From Chenopodium formosanum (taxonomy: Eukaryota; Streptophyta; Magnoliopsida; Caryophyllales; Amaranthaceae), in assembly GCA_024500155.1 (NCBI GenBank), contig CM044874.1:2731001-2795000 (forward strand): a stretch of 64,000 nt of DNA, in the 5' to 3' direction. Of this stretch, positions 12,101 through 22,915 are shown piece after piece. Made by a program: the position numbers and the translations under genes. Under the pieces are notes generated by a model. It worked only from the letters and a program-made list of their open reading frames with translations, had not been told where the DNA came from and ran no database searches. The first letter of the stretch is position 1, and every line of letters starts with the position of its first letter.

Positions 12101-13359
12101 TTCCTTCACATATGACTACTTGGATGGTTTCTAATATTATTAGGAACAAATGTTGGTATCTTGATGAAATTGAACATCTTCTTCCTATTAATATTGTTAA
12201 TTTGATTAAAGCCACTCCTTTACCTAAATATACTTTAATGGAAGATTTCATTACTTGGGATTTAAGTAAGGATGGGATTTTTAATGTTAGATCGGCTTAT
12301 AATTTCCTTTTAAAAGGAAAGTGTACTGTTTCTCATAATGTTAGTTCTTGGAATAATGTTTGGAAGATTCAAGCCCCCTTTAAATATAGGATGTTCTTAT
12401 GGAATTGTGCTCATGAAATTTTACCTGTGGCTGAATCGTTATCTAAGTATATGCCTTTAATCTCTCCTATTTGTACTAGATGTGATTTATACCCGGAATC
12501 TCATATTCATGTGTTTAGGGATTGCTTTTCTTCTTCTATTTTATGGAATGATATATTTGCCAAAGTTTATCTTCCAAAAAATTTTAATTTTAATATTTTC
12601 AAAAATTCTTCTTGGAATATTTGGATAAATTATAATTTGGGTTTAGATAAAAAGTGGAAGTTGGTTTTTGTTACTGCTTTATGGCATCTTTGGCTTCATA
12701 GGAATTCCTGTATATTTGAGGAGAAGTTAATAGGTCCATTATCTCTCTTTATTAAATTTCACTTTGATTTTAAACTTTCCAATGGGCTTTTACAGGATTC
12801 AATTAGCAAGAAAGGAAAGAGTAAAATGGGATCAAGTTCGAATTGGGAAGCTCCAAGAGAAGGTTATTTCAAGATTAACACGGATGGAGCATGGCTTAAT
12901 TCTGCTGTTTCTTCAGGTGGTGGGGTAATTAGGAGATCGGATGGCTCTTGGTATGTTGGGTTTTCTTGCAAATATGATTCGATTTCTCCTTTTTTGGCTG
13001 AGCTTTATGCCTTGAATGACGGTTTGTCAATTGCGGAAGACTTGAGATTAAAGAAAGTTATTGTCGAAACGGATGCAAAAGCTCTTCGCAATATGCTTTT
13101 GGCAACTGGGCCAAATCCACATCATGAATTAGCAGCAGCAATCTGTGATGTAGCTGCTGTTTTGAGAAGCTTTGAAGTGGCTGTTATCACTCATGTTCCT
13201 CGTGAGAAAAATGAGCTTGCACATCGCCTTGCAATCTTTGGGAGAGAGATGGCAGTTGGCTATAAGACACACTATCTAGTTCCTGATTGTGTTTCAGATT
13301 TATATGAGGTGGAGAAAGCTCAAGTACGTTCTGCTTCATCTTCCAACCAGCAAAACTGA
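8580..13359 (+). pseudogene. LINE element 1 ORF2 (endonuclease, reverse transcriptase, RNase H), one frameshift
   Basis: The protein nicks target DNA and copies the element RNA. The first open part runs from ATG 8580 to 10625. Its first about 219 residues overlap ORF1, and the endonuclease begins at MKFILWNVRG (9237), with LETK, GDLNEV and YSDHSPI. The second part is open to 13359 and carries the RT palm (LDLTKAYDSLEW, about 10970), RQGDP, catalytic YADD (about 11284), a zf-RVT region (CTRCDLYPESHIHVFRDC, about 12470) and an RNase H domain (INTDGAW, LAELYAL, ETDAKAL). The two parts meet at a T run near 10612-10617. Comparison with element 2 suggests about two bases are missing there. Otherwise no catalytic residue is obviously lost. 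The final RNase H acidic position reads histidine (NELAHRLA). Confidence 0.92.
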
Positions 13360-13864
13360 TGTTCAGGAGGTCTTCGCTTTGGATGTTTGCAGTTTTTGGG
13401 ATCATAGTTATGAATGTGTTTAACTTTTGGGATTGTAAATGATGTACATAATCAACTCCAATGGAGTGTAGTAGATAATGGGGAGAAGTTTAATTATGTA
13501 AACTTTTGTGGTATCATCAGACTTCATTGTGATAACAATGTGATGAATTATGTATATATTAAGGCTTTAGCCTTTTAATCTAATATATCTCCTCCTTTTG
13601 TTAAAAAAAAAAATTCTTTGCTAAAGTTTTCTCAAACCTTTATTTTTTTAACTCCAACGTTTTAACTCCTTTAAAGTAATAATGGATTTTATTTTTGGTT
13701 CTCTTTTAAAACTCCCTTAATTTTTCATAGATGATCTTTCTTTTACTCACCTTTATTTCAAACTCTTTCAAATGATTATCGTATAATATCCCTTTCTTTA
13801 ATTAAAATTATATGCTTCCTTATGAAGATTCATGTTAGCCGAACCCAAATCATTTTGGGTGTAA

Positions 13865-13970
13865 GGACCTGTTCATATCAGCTTAATTTTAGTTAAGTTC
13901 AGTTCCTAATTTTCTTCTCACATAAAATATCCAGTTCAGTTCAGTTCAGCAAATGTGATCGAATAGGCCC
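13865..13970. mobile_element. GAACT-repeat MITE, copy B, TAA target duplication
   Basis: The ends GGACCTGTTC and GAATAGGCCC are inverted repeats, flanked by TAA at 13862-13864 and 13971-13973. The interior has AGTTCAGTTC repeats and the family spacer. Confidence 0.62.
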
Positions 13971-13973
13971 TAA

Positions 13974-14809
13974 TTAAGCCTTTGTTGTTGTTACATTGTT
14001 GTTGTTGTAAAAATTCAATCAACAACTTAAGATATTTAAATGATTTAACCTACAATAATTATGCTTAAAAATATAGTTAGAAAAATAAATTTTAAAAAAA
14101 CAAACATTACAAGCTATATTGTAGGATAGGGAGTATAATGTAGGAAAAATGGACGTGATCAATAACCCCAACTTATGCAAAATATAATTAGTTTCAATCT
14201 TCAAATGTATGAATAAATAAAGATTATATATTCTCCATTGAATTTTCAATTCAAAGAAGAAACAAAGTAATATAAAACTACATGCAAAAATCTAGATAGA
14301 TTATTGTCTAATTCAATATGCTAACCTATTAAGCATTGGAAAATAAATAATTTCAGTATAAACTGATAAAAATAACCCTTACTAGAAGCCAACAAGAAAA
14401 CATCAAGAAAAATAAACATCAAATAAACCAATTTGTGCATACTTTTGTCATAAATTACCAACTTTATTTCATTTTAGGAAGTCTATTTAATGTTGATATG
14501 TATTCCTTATATCATTACAATGTTACATACATTTTCCGGAAGTATTAATTTTAAACTTTTGACAAAATTACAAATCATTTAATTTCGATATCATCATATG
14601 GAGCATATATTGTTCATAATTTCAATTGTAATTTCTTGCAAACTGTCTACATTAGGGTTTTTTTTTTCAATTATTAATTTTTTGGAAAATAAATATTTAT
14701 TCCAATTACCCTGTTGTCTAATATATATTTTTTTTTCTAATAAAAATTCTCTTTATTCTAAGCTCTTATTTCCTTTATGATCGGATGTTAAAATAAACAA
14801 TCGAAAAGA

Positions 14810-14814
<5 letters not shown>
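13974..14814. other. AT-rich spacer within the inferred SDR intron
   Basis: No gene, RNA gene or bounded transposon is recognised. Short ORFs here are low complexity. Confidence 0.3.

Positions 14815-14893
<79 letters not shown>
14815..14893. repeat. (TA)n microsatellite
   Basis: About 79 bases of almost pure TA dinucleotide, within the inferred SDR intron. Confidence 0.97.
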
Positions 14894-14897
<4 letters not shown>

Positions 14898-15629
14898 TCA
14901 TCTCTTTGCCTATCCTTAAGCCTACAAGAGATGATGTGAATAGTTCTAATGAGTTTATATCTTCACTGAATTGATCCCCTTAAATAAATTAAAATAAAAA
15001 TAAAATAAAAATAAAAACCAAAAAACCAAACAAAGTGAATAGATAATCATAACTCCTAACTATATACTAAAGACACGTACGCCAACAACGACACGAGTCA
15101 CTTTCTGGAATATAGATAATTTTTTTTTTTATGTCGATTAAGTAAATTTAATAATGATTGAATGAAAAGATGACTAATTTTTAGCAAAACTTGTATAGCC
15201 TAAATAAATTATGGTTTTTTTAAAAGAAAAATTAAGAAGATTATATTTGATTATAATACAATTTTTTTAAATTTTTTTTTATTATTCCAATATATAGATA
15301 TAAGATATTAGAATCACAAAATATATTTGAATAACCAATTCAAATTTATATTAAAAATATAATAATGGGAAAAAATGATAGATAATGCATAATACTTCAT
15401 ACCTTTGATACATATAAATATATAATCCATATCTTTTAAACTAAGTACATTGCAGCCTTTGCAGTTTGATAATTTATGATTCAATAAATCATAATACCTC
15501 CTAATTTCTTTAAAACACTTGATTGTATTATTAGTAATATCACAAAAAATTCTATGTGTTTTATTTATATGTGCTTTATACTCTTCTATATATGTGCACC
15601 GTATGTATTATACAGAGAGTAAGTGCCAG

Positions 15630-15769
15630 ATTTACTGAACTGATTAGAGTTGAAGTGAATTGAATTGAATTGAGCCGAACTGAATTGTCTATGAGAAAAG
15701 GAAATTAAGAATTGAATTGAACTGATTGAAGCTGAACTGAACTGAAATTAAGTGGAAGAGAACATGCCC
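15630..15769. mobile_element. GAACT-repeat MITE, copy C
   Basis: The interior is GAATTGAATTGAGCCGAACTG with the spacer ATGAGAAAAGGAAATTAAG. The right end AGAACATGCCC matches the family terminus. The left end is degraded. Confidence 0.5.
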
Positions 15770-16029
15770 AAATCTATTTTTTTTTTTAAAAAAAAACTCT
15801 CGCTCGATCTTTTCATCTCTCATTTCTCTTTCTCTATCTCCGTTTCCCTCGTTTCACATCTAATTTGTTCACTTTCTCTCTCTTTAACCTTTCCTTTCTC
15901 TACTTCCATGGAAGCTTTAAGCTTTTCCCCTTTTTTATTTTTATTTTGGTGATTTTAAGTTAAAATTCGACCATGAAATTCAACTTAGACTACGAATTTC
16001 AGTAATAATCGACCATGGTTTCAAGGTAA

Positions 16030-16779
16030 GGGCATTTCATTTTAAATTCATTTTTATTATGTCTTTATTTGCTATCCTTTGGCATATTTGGCTTTCTCGG
16101 AACCAATCAAGATTCAGACATGCGGTTTGGTCGCCCAGGACAATTGAAGCTTTGGCTGAGGATTGGTTCCACCGTTGTGTCCAGTCTCAAGATTGGAAGA
16201 AATCTGTGTTGGAATCCTGTTCGACTAGTTCGCCTGTGCTTTCAGGTGATCTATGGTTGTGTTTGAGGGGATTACCTGGCATAAGCCCCACGGTTTGTTT
16301 GATCATTGACGGAACTTGGGATTGCTCCACTTGTAGGGCTGGGGCAGGTTGGATTATCCGTGACCTTTATTCTTCGGAGGTTTTGGGTGGAGGTAGTAGG
16401 GCTTTTTTGTCTGGGTCGGCATTACAGTCTGAGTACAAGCTTGTTTATGGGGTCTTCGGGCGGTGGTTCGCAAAGGTTTCTTGAAGATTCGAATTCATTC
16501 TGATTGTGTGACCCTCCTTTCTTTGCTTCTAAATTCAGATCAAATGGGCATTTCGGTTTGATGGCTCATTATGGAATTGCGGGCGGTTGTTGAGTCTTTT
16601 TTGGTGTGCCAAATTCGTAAGGTTCCTCGGTCCTGGATTTCTCCGGCTCATTGGTTAGCTGGTTGTGCTCGACGCCGACAATTGTTGTTTTTTCATTTCT
16701 AGTTTTTTTCTCTTTCTGTGGCAGTTTGTTTTTTTTCTTTGATAGTTCTTTTATCAAAAAAAAAAAAAAAAAAAAAAAA
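16030..16779 (+). mobile_element. 5'-truncated LINE, element 3 (RNase H end and poly-A)
   Basis: The piece contains the last part of a LINE ORF2 (first frame 16059-16484, later parts in other frames). It has FAILWHIWLSRNQ from the region after zf-RVT, and an RNase H start (CLIIDGTWDCST...AGAGWIIRD). At least one frameshift lies near 16440, after which HSDCVTLLSLL is read in another frame. The 3' end is TTTTATC followed by a 24-base A run (16756-16779). No target duplication was found, so the left border is approximate. This lineage differs from elements 1 and 2. Confidence 0.78.
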
Positions 16780-16780
16780 T

Positions 16781-17384
16781 CTATCATAGACCAAAAAAAA
16801 ACCCAACACGTTCCCTAACGGAATTTTTTTTTTTTTTTTTAAAAAAAAAAAGAAAGTAAAATCCAATTATTTTTTATATGTTAAAATTATATATAGTGTT
16901 ATATTAATAATATTAAATAATAAAATTATCGTGCATGGACCCTAAATTAGTATTATACTAAAGTGATGTAAAATGAAATTTCCTAATTTACACTTATCTA
17001 AATTTATATGAACTTGGTGTAAGAAAAATTAATCATATGAACCTCCTTGAAATAAAGTAAAATTAAAGTATGTATGGGCCTCACTAATTAAGCAAAATTT
17101 AAACACGAAAATCATAATTTATGTAAAATCATAAGTACATAGATTAATGTCTTAGAAATTACTTAAACATACATATATAAGTGCACAATAACATTTTCAT
17201 ATACTCATTAATTAATTTAATTCCCAGAATTGATCTCCAAATTCAAATTAGCCCAAAGGGTGAACCGGGTGGAACATCCAAAAAATAAAAATAAAAAAAA
17301 TAACTAATTAATTAATTTAATTTTAAAAACAAAGCATGGCTCGGATATTAACTACTCCATAGTAAAAACATATACTTGGCGTAC
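16781..17384. other. AT-rich spacer downstream of SDR exon 1
   Basis: The stretch contains T and A runs near 16792-16850 and otherwise unrecognised AT-rich sequence. By the gene model it is the 5' part of SDR intron 1. Confidence 0.3.
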
Positions 17385-17473
17385 CTTTTCGTGGGAAGAG
17401 AGGTGCTTCCCATATCAACATGATCGGCATTTGGTTCAAGTGTCTCTTCCAATGCTGATTGATGAACTGGCAT
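17385..17473 (-). CDS. short-chain dehydrogenase/reductase, inferred exon 1 (29 codons)
   Basis: On the minus strand an ATG at 17473 opens a frame of 29 codons ending SLPTK plus AG, then a donor GTACGC. Joining it to the exon at 4699-5503 gives ...LPTKR-LEGKVAIVTGG. Plant SDRs of the xanthoxin-dehydrogenase group carry a short first exon whose product ends in a similar Leu-Pro-X-X-Arg just before the Rossmann fold, so sequence and phase both fit. The joined protein has 297 residues, normal for the family. A TATA-like element lies about 140 bases upstream. The alternative is a chance ORF; cDNA evidence would settle it. Confidence 0.75.
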
Positions 17474-17614
17474 CTTGAATTCTTGGTTGTTGATTTGCAA
17501 CAAATAATGTACGGGAATTTTTTTTATATTCTTTCTTTGTTTTTTAATGGAGGATAGAAATGTATGTTTTGATTAGGTAGGATAGAAAATGCTCAAGCAA
17601 AACAGATATTATTG

Positions 17615-17629
17615 CTTTATATATATATA
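17615..17629 (-). promoter_or_regulatory. putative TATA box of the SDR gene
   Basis: On the minus strand TATATATATAAAG lies about 140 bases upstream of the proposed start codon at 17473, a normal distance for a plant gene with a leader of about 110 bases. TA-rich sequence is common here, so the call is tentative. Confidence 0.42.
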
Positions 17630-17997
17630 GGATACAGAAATTTTGGTGTATTTGTATATTTTATTATATAATTTATTATATACAGCCATACAGGATTTTT
17701 TTTTGAAGCAATACAGCCATACAGGATAGAATATGCAATCATGTTTGTTTTTTTTTTTTTTCTTTAAATGAATATCATGTATGATCTTGTCCAAAAAGAA
17801 AATCATGTATGATACATCAAAAAAATCATATATGATACTCACACTTTGTGAGTTTGTGATACGTAACATTTTAGCTACTCTTGAGCCTTGACTTCTTGAG
17901 ATACGTACTTATCAATAAGAAGAAAAAATTAAGTCAAATCAATAGTCAATATCTGAAAATTAAGTGGTTGATCAACTAGTTAGGTTTAGATGAATAT
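17630..17997. other. region upstream of the SDR gene
   Basis: AT-rich, with a short imperfect direct repeat (CAGCCATACAGGAT at about 17681 and 17714). No gene recognised. Confidence 0.3.
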
Positions 17998-18295
17998 GGG
18001 CCTGTTCTGAACTAAACTGAATTGAATTTATTGGAGCTGAATTTATGGTCTGTTCTCTTACGTTAAAATTCAGTTCAGTTTAGTTTAGTTCAGTTCAGTT
18101 CAACTCAGTTCAGTTCAGTTCAGCTCATCTCCTAATTTCCTTCTCTTATAAAATATTCATTTCAGCTCAGTTCAGTTCAGCTGAGTTCAGTCAATGAGAG
18201 CAGGCCCTTAATTAAACTGAATATTTTATGAGAGAAGGAAATTATGGACTGAATTGAATTGAACTGAAATGATAATAAGCTGAAAAGAACAAGCA
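17998..18295. mobile_element. GAACT-repeat MITE, copy D (outer, host of a nested copy)
   Basis: The left end GGGCCTGTTCTGAAC and the right end AAGAACAAGCAC fit the family termini. The family spacer (TTTTATGAGAGAAGGAAATTA) lies at 18223-18243. The element is split by the copy at 18046-18207. Confidence 0.6.
18046..18207. mobile_element. GAACT-repeat MITE, nested inner copy, TTA target duplication
   Basis: The ends TGGTCTGTTCTC and GAGAGCAGGCCC are inverted repeats. TTA stands on both sides (18043-18045 and 18208-18210). Removing this segment restores a continuous outer copy. Confidence 0.68.
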
Positions 18296-18510
18296 CTAAA
18301 TCAAAAAGGGGTGGTACTTAAACTTAGCATCACCCATCTTTATAGCATTTGCTCTTATGGCACTTTCTATATAAAAAATGATACTAGTTGTGGCAGAACT
18401 TGATCAATAAAATTTGAGAAATTTTATTACATAATGGCAAAAGAGAAATCAAAAGTTTTAAAAAATAAATTTGAAAATGTAATATAAAATAGCTTATCAT
18501 GCGATAAATC
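18296..18510. other. spacer, nothing recognised
   Basis: AT-rich sequence between the nested MITE pair and the next element. Confidence 0.3.
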
Positions 18511-18601
18511 TTGTGTAAGACAGTTAGTTTGAAGGTAACTTTAACTATATTTATGGTAACTTTAATCCCTTAAAGGGTAACTTTTAATTTATCGTTGGTT
18601 T

Positions 18602-18603
<2 letters not shown>

Positions 18604-18632
<29 letters not shown>

Positions 18633-21043
18633 GGTGAGAAAGAGGGACTAAGTCCCTAAACAAAGAAAAAGAAACATAAACAGAAACACTAAAGCAAAAC
18701 CAAAGGAGAAAAAAAAAACAAACAAAACGAAAAACACACTAGCAACAAGCAGCAATGTTGCGTTTATTAGCTAGGCCAAAGGGCACTAGGCTGCATCATC
18801 AGGCACCATCCGAGCACGAGTCACCCCTTCCCAGATCCTCCAATAAAACGGCACGAAGGTCCAAAGGGACCGCCTCAAAAATCATGATACGATAGGCAAG
18901 ATCAACACCTCTATTAGCAAGCCAATCCGCGGCCCGATTTGCCTCCCTGTAGCAATGATGAATTGTAACTTCCCACCCACTTCTCTTAGCGAGGGCTTTG
19001 CACTTCCTGATGAGATGAATATAAGGGGAATTAGGAGGGGATTCCTCAGACAATAGACGCACCACTACTTCAGAATCAACTTCTAATTGAACTCTACGAT
19101 GGCCCCCATTCCAAGCAATAGCAAGACCACGCAAGACTCCTAGCAACTCAGCCTTTGTACATGAACAGATTCCGCAATTAGTGGCAAAGATTTCATAGAC
19201 TTCCCCCCTATGACCACGAACAATCCCACCCGCTCCAGCCTGCCCCGGGTTTCCTTTTGAGGCCCCATCAGTATTCAATTTCACCCATTCCTCATTAGGA
19301 CATAGCCATCGAATCAATCGTTCAACCCTTGGCATACCAGTTTTTCTTCGAGCCTCAAAATTTCTGTCCAAAGCTTTATTGATTTCACCAACTCGTGCAT
19401 AGATGAAGGCAACCTGGTCCACTGGAATATTCACCTCACGAGCAAAGGAACGTTCGTTTCTCCATTTCCATAACCACCAAAGAGTGATAGCAAAGATCAC
19501 TTCACTTCCTTGGCAACCATTCTCTTCACTTGGTTCTATGTTCGAAATCACCCATTCATTAAAAGTTTCCTCCATATTAACTAGAAAACTTCCAACTCCA
19601 AGTCTTCTCCACACTAGTTTTGCAGCTGGACATACCCTTAACAAGTGCTCAACAGTTTCAACTTCTCCACAAACCAAACATCTAGGGTCATCCGTAAATT
19701 TGCGAATAAATCGATTTACATTCGTCATAAGGCGATCCTTCATAGCAAGCCACAAGAACATCCTTATACGCTGAGGGACAGGTGCCTTCCATATGAGTTT
19801 CCATCCTCTTAATTGAGCAATGTCCGTGTTCAAATTGTTACGCATAATTGCCAATGCTGAACTAATGTTAAAGCCTCCAGACGGTGCTCCATTCCAGTAA
19901 ATTTCATCTACCGTCTTCTGGTCTTCAGCCAACTCAAAAGATGCAATCTCACTAAGCACATGTGCAGGTAAGAAATCAGCAAACAGGTCATATCTCCAGT
20001 CAATATTTGCATCCCACATATCTTGAACCAAATCATCCTGCATTTCAATCGGGGGTTCAACAATGGCCCTTTCCAAAAGAGATTCCTTTGAACTCCACTT
20101 GTGCTTCCAGAATTTCGTGTGGCGCCCGTTACCAACAGCCATACCTACTCCCTTGCGAAGAGTATCAACACAACCAAGAATGCCTTTCCAAGCGTTTGAA
20201 GCATCCGAACAATCCTTAAATATGTCGATGTCACAACGACCATTACAATACTTGTACCTAAGTACCCTAGACCACAAAGTATTCGGCTCCGCCAACACTA
20301 TCCACCCCAATTTGGTTAGAAACCCCGCATTAGCTTGTCTAATGGAGCGTAAACCAAGTCCACCTTCTCTCTTAGGTTTAGTTAAGGCTTCCCAAGCAAC
20401 TAAATGGACTTTTTTTACATTCTCACTGCCACCCCACAAGAAATGCCGAGCTCTTTTATCAATGTCATCACATATGGACCTCGACAACTTGGTTGTTTGC
20501 ATAGTGTAGTAGGGAACACTTGACAAACACGCTTGAATTAGCGTAGTACGTCCAGCCATAGATAATGTCTTGGACTTCCAACCCGCTAACTTAGAATTAA
20601 TCCTATCCATAAGGTACTCATAGTCTTGCCTCGAAGTTCTACCATTTATCGTAGAAACACCTAAGTATTTCCCAAAGTCCATAGTAGACTCCATTCCCAG
20701 TTCACCACAAATTGCATTGCATCATGAAAATCCAGATTAGTGTTTGAAGAGAAGAACACTCGAGATTTCTCCAAACTAACCTTACTTCCCGACACTTTAC
20801 AAAACTTATCTAGACACTCCCTCATTAGTCTTGTTTGATCGACGTTCGCTTCACAAAAGAGAATTAAGTCATCGGCAAACGCCAAATGCGAAATATTCGG
20901 CCCATTAGGACTTGCTTTCACATGAATCCAAGCCCCAAATTGTACTTCATGCTCGATTAAATGCGCCAACCTTTCCATACAAATCACATATAAGTATGGG
21001 GATAAGGGATCGCCTTGTCTGATTCCTCTAGAAGGGGGTTTAA
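18604..21043 (-). mobile_element. 5'-truncated LINE, element 4, minus strand
   Basis: The 3' end on the minus strand is a 29-base poly-A (T run 18604-18632). The 5' border is inside the reverse transcriptase, a few codons before RGIRQGDPLSPY. A short shared GGTTTAA stands at both borders (18597-18603, 21037-21043) and could be a target duplication or a chance match. It has inserted into the small DNA element described at 18511. Confidence 0.85.
18799..21043 (-). pseudogene. LINE element 4 ORF2, C-terminal part (RT, zf-RVT, RNase H)
   Basis: From the truncated 5' border the frame reads RGIRQGDPLSPYLYVICMERL and the RT active site as FADD (not YADD), in an open part ending at 20661. A frameshift near 20690 leads into the long part 18799-20694, with DFGKYLGV, the thumb/connection region (LTKPKREGGLGLRS), a zf-RVT segment (CLVCGEVETVEHLLRVC) and a complete RNase H (NTDGASKGNPG, KAELLG, EVDSEVV, EANRAADWLA), including the last aspartate that element 1 lacks. 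This lineage is distinct from elements 1 and 2. It is a dead copy. Confidence 0.9.
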
Positions 21044-21222
21044 ATTTTATTTAAATGTGTAATTTCTTATAGATTTATGGTTACATAATATAAAGGCTAA
21101 TATGATTAACCTAATACATAATAAGTTTTTTTTGTAAGATAAAATTTATTGTTAGAAAAATAATTTGTATAGTATAAAGGGTAACTTTAAATAATTTTAA
21201 GATAACTTTAACCCGTCTTACA

Positions 21223-21595
21223 ATAAATTAACGTACACCCGCTTTTTTAAAAAATTTGATCTTACAATATTAAAACCTATATTCTTATATGTATGTGGTG
21301 AGAGTTTATTTCGTTAGTGTTATAGGGTTATTTGGTAAGTGTTATTTCGTCAGTGTCATAAGGATTACTAGATCAGTGTTACAGAGGACTTGCTCGGTAA
21401 GTATTATAGGAGTTACTTTGATCTTACAATATGCACTGAAAACCGAAAACCTCACATACTAGCTTAGTAAAAAAAAAACAATGAAATACTCCAATTCGTG
21501 CGTAGAAGTAAAATTGAGCCAAGAGCGGGTGTTGTCTTAACACTATATTTTTCCTACAAAGTAAGGGTATATGCAGGCGTATAGCTATGAGTATG
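21223..21595. other. spacer with a short degenerate tandem repeat
   Basis: Around 21305-21420 a unit of roughly 33 bases built on GTCAGTGTTATAGG appears about four times in degenerate form. The rest is unrecognised. Confidence 0.35.
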
Positions 21596-22015
21596 TGTTA
21601 GAGATATGACATGTCGGAAAATATTATGTGTTAATGATTAATAATCTTCACCCTTTATTAATTAATGTAAGAAAATTATGTGTTAATGATTAATGAGTAT
21701 ATTAATTAGCACATTATTTGAACATAAACATTATTTGATGTGTTGAAATTTTTGGTACATGTCACACTATCTACTTCACTATTATTTGAAGTATTAGAGT
21801 GTATAACACTAGACTAAGAACTGTACGAGTATTGTACGAATAATTTATTATTTCTAGTCAAGTCAAATTTATTAGAGATTAAAGTCTAAAATACAGCAAA
21901 TTCCGTAATCTATAAACGTCATTGACTCAAATAATTACTTGTAAACCCATATTAAAATTCAACTTAATAATTTAAATAAGTTTTTTAGGAGAATCAAATC
22001 AAATGATATCAGAAG
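21596..22015 (+). mobile_element. copia-like LTR plus primer-binding-site relic
   Basis: The sequence starts TGTTAGAGATATGACATGTC, close to the LTR start at position 41, and shares CGGAAAATAT with it. About 400 bases on, TGATATCAGAAGTGGGAT (22003-22020) resembles the initiator-methionine primer site (TGGTATCAGAGC) that follows the 5' LTR of copia elements. No internal coding region follows, so this is a relic. Confidence 0.45.
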
Positions 22016-22445
22016 TGGGATATGCTTGTAGTAGAATAGTATCTATTTAAATCCGGGATCTGCCAAGAAACCTTAATTACTCATACTAATATTTCTAATT
22101 ATTGCTTGTATTTGGTATTGGATAATATGATTATTTGGTTGGTTTTAAAGATCTGGTAGATGTTGTTTGAGGTTTAATGATGATTTATTGGATGGTCAAA
22201 GAATGGTTTGTATGTAGTTAATGAAAAAAAAAAAAACAAAATGTGACAAATGATACATACTCTACTTATGTCAAAATCCTAACATCTATTTGGAATATGT
22301 TCACCTGAAATAATATGTTCTGATCTAATTTTAATCAAATCTAATCTTTTTTTTTTCCTCTGGTCTAGTCTGATGTTCACCTGAAAGACTATAGTGTTCA
22401 CCTGAAAGGCTGAAAGACTAGTGTTGATTGTAATTTAAGTTTATA
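22016..22445. other. spacer, nothing recognised
   Basis: AT-rich, with a short direct repeat (GTTCACCTGAAAG near 22376 and 22395). No coding potential. Confidence 0.3.
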
Positions 22446-22447
22446 TA

Positions 22448-22567
22448 CTACCTCCGTTACTTTTTGTTGCAACAAATGGATTACTTTTTGTTGCACTAAA
22501 AGGATTACTTTTTGTGAGATATAATTTAATATATTATTATGTTGTAATTAAAAAGTAACGGAGGTAG
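22448..22567. mobile_element. Stowaway MITE
   Basis: The ends CTACCTCCGTTACTTTTTG and AAAAAGTAACGGAGGTAG are inverted repeats with TA on each side (22446-22447 and 22568-22569). The CTCCGT terminus and TA target are the Stowaway (Tc1/mariner) hallmark. The interior repeats GGATTACTTTTTG. Confidence 0.85.
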
Positions 22568-22747
22568 TAGTATAAGAAATAAGACATTATCAAGTAATTT
22601 CTAATTAGATTTTTTATTTTAATACGAATATACGATATTGACTATATAAGTAAAATGTAATAGGTTTCTCTAAGTTGAAGAGAACAAGTTATAAATTCTC
22701 TTTCGATCCACCATAATTTTTAAGTACATCGACTTTGTCGGCATAAA

Positions 22748-22915
22748 GGGCGTGTTGTGATTGATTGAACTGAAACTGAACTGAACTTATTGGAGCTGAA
22801 CTAAATATTATATGAAAGAAGGAAATTAAGATGAGAATTGAATTGAACTAAAGTGAACAGAACTTATTGAAGCCGAAGTAAACTGAACTGAAAATAAGTT
22901 GTAAAGAACGGGCCC
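22748..22915. mobile_element. GAACT-repeat MITE, copy E
   Basis: The ends GGGCGTGTTGTGATTG and AAGAACGGGCCC are inverted repeats around GAACT repeats and the family spacer. The flanks are TAAA and AAAG, so a target duplication is not clear. Confidence 0.6.

Larger units (their letters stand above)
6777..13611 (+). mobile_element. full-length plant LINE (L1-type), element 1, 6.8 kb
   Basis: The element is flanked by a perfect 16-bp target duplication, AATTCTTTGCTAAAGT, at 6761-6776 and 13612-13627. It ends in a poly-A tail (13603-13611) after CTCCTTTTGTT. The 5' leader is rich in CT (CTCTCTCTAGCTTT, shared with element 2). Two long ORFs follow, ORF1 with DUF4283 and a zinc knuckle, and ORF2 with endonuclease, reverse transcriptase, zf-RVT and RNase H. 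It is inserted antisense within the inferred SDR intron. A perfect long target duplication and few coding breaks indicate a fairly recent insertion. Confidence 0.95.
5504..17384 (-). other. inferred 11.9-kb intron 1 of the SDR gene, filled with transposons
   Basis: The donor is AAAAG|GTAC at 17385/17384 and the acceptor is TATAG|G at 5504/5503, both on the minus strand. The split codon AG|G gives arginine, so the phases agree. Inside lie a SINE (5624-5745), a full LINE in antisense (6777-13611), GAACT MITEs, a TA microsatellite and a truncated LINE. No other coding exon was seen. The remaining spacer (5746-6760, 13974-14814, 14894-15629) is AT-rich. A weak SINE-like block with a B-box-like GAGTTCAATTTC on the minus strand lies at about 6430-6550. 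Confidence 0.68.
18511..21222. mobile_element. small inverted-repeat DNA element (TAACTTTAA-rich) split by a LINE
   Basis: The ends TTGTGTAAGACAG (18511) and CCGTCTTACAA (to 21222) are inverted repeats. Both inner flanks carry repeats of GGTAACTTTAA. The two halves, about 90 and 180 bases, are separated by the LINE at 18604-21043. The class is uncertain. Confidence 0.45.
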
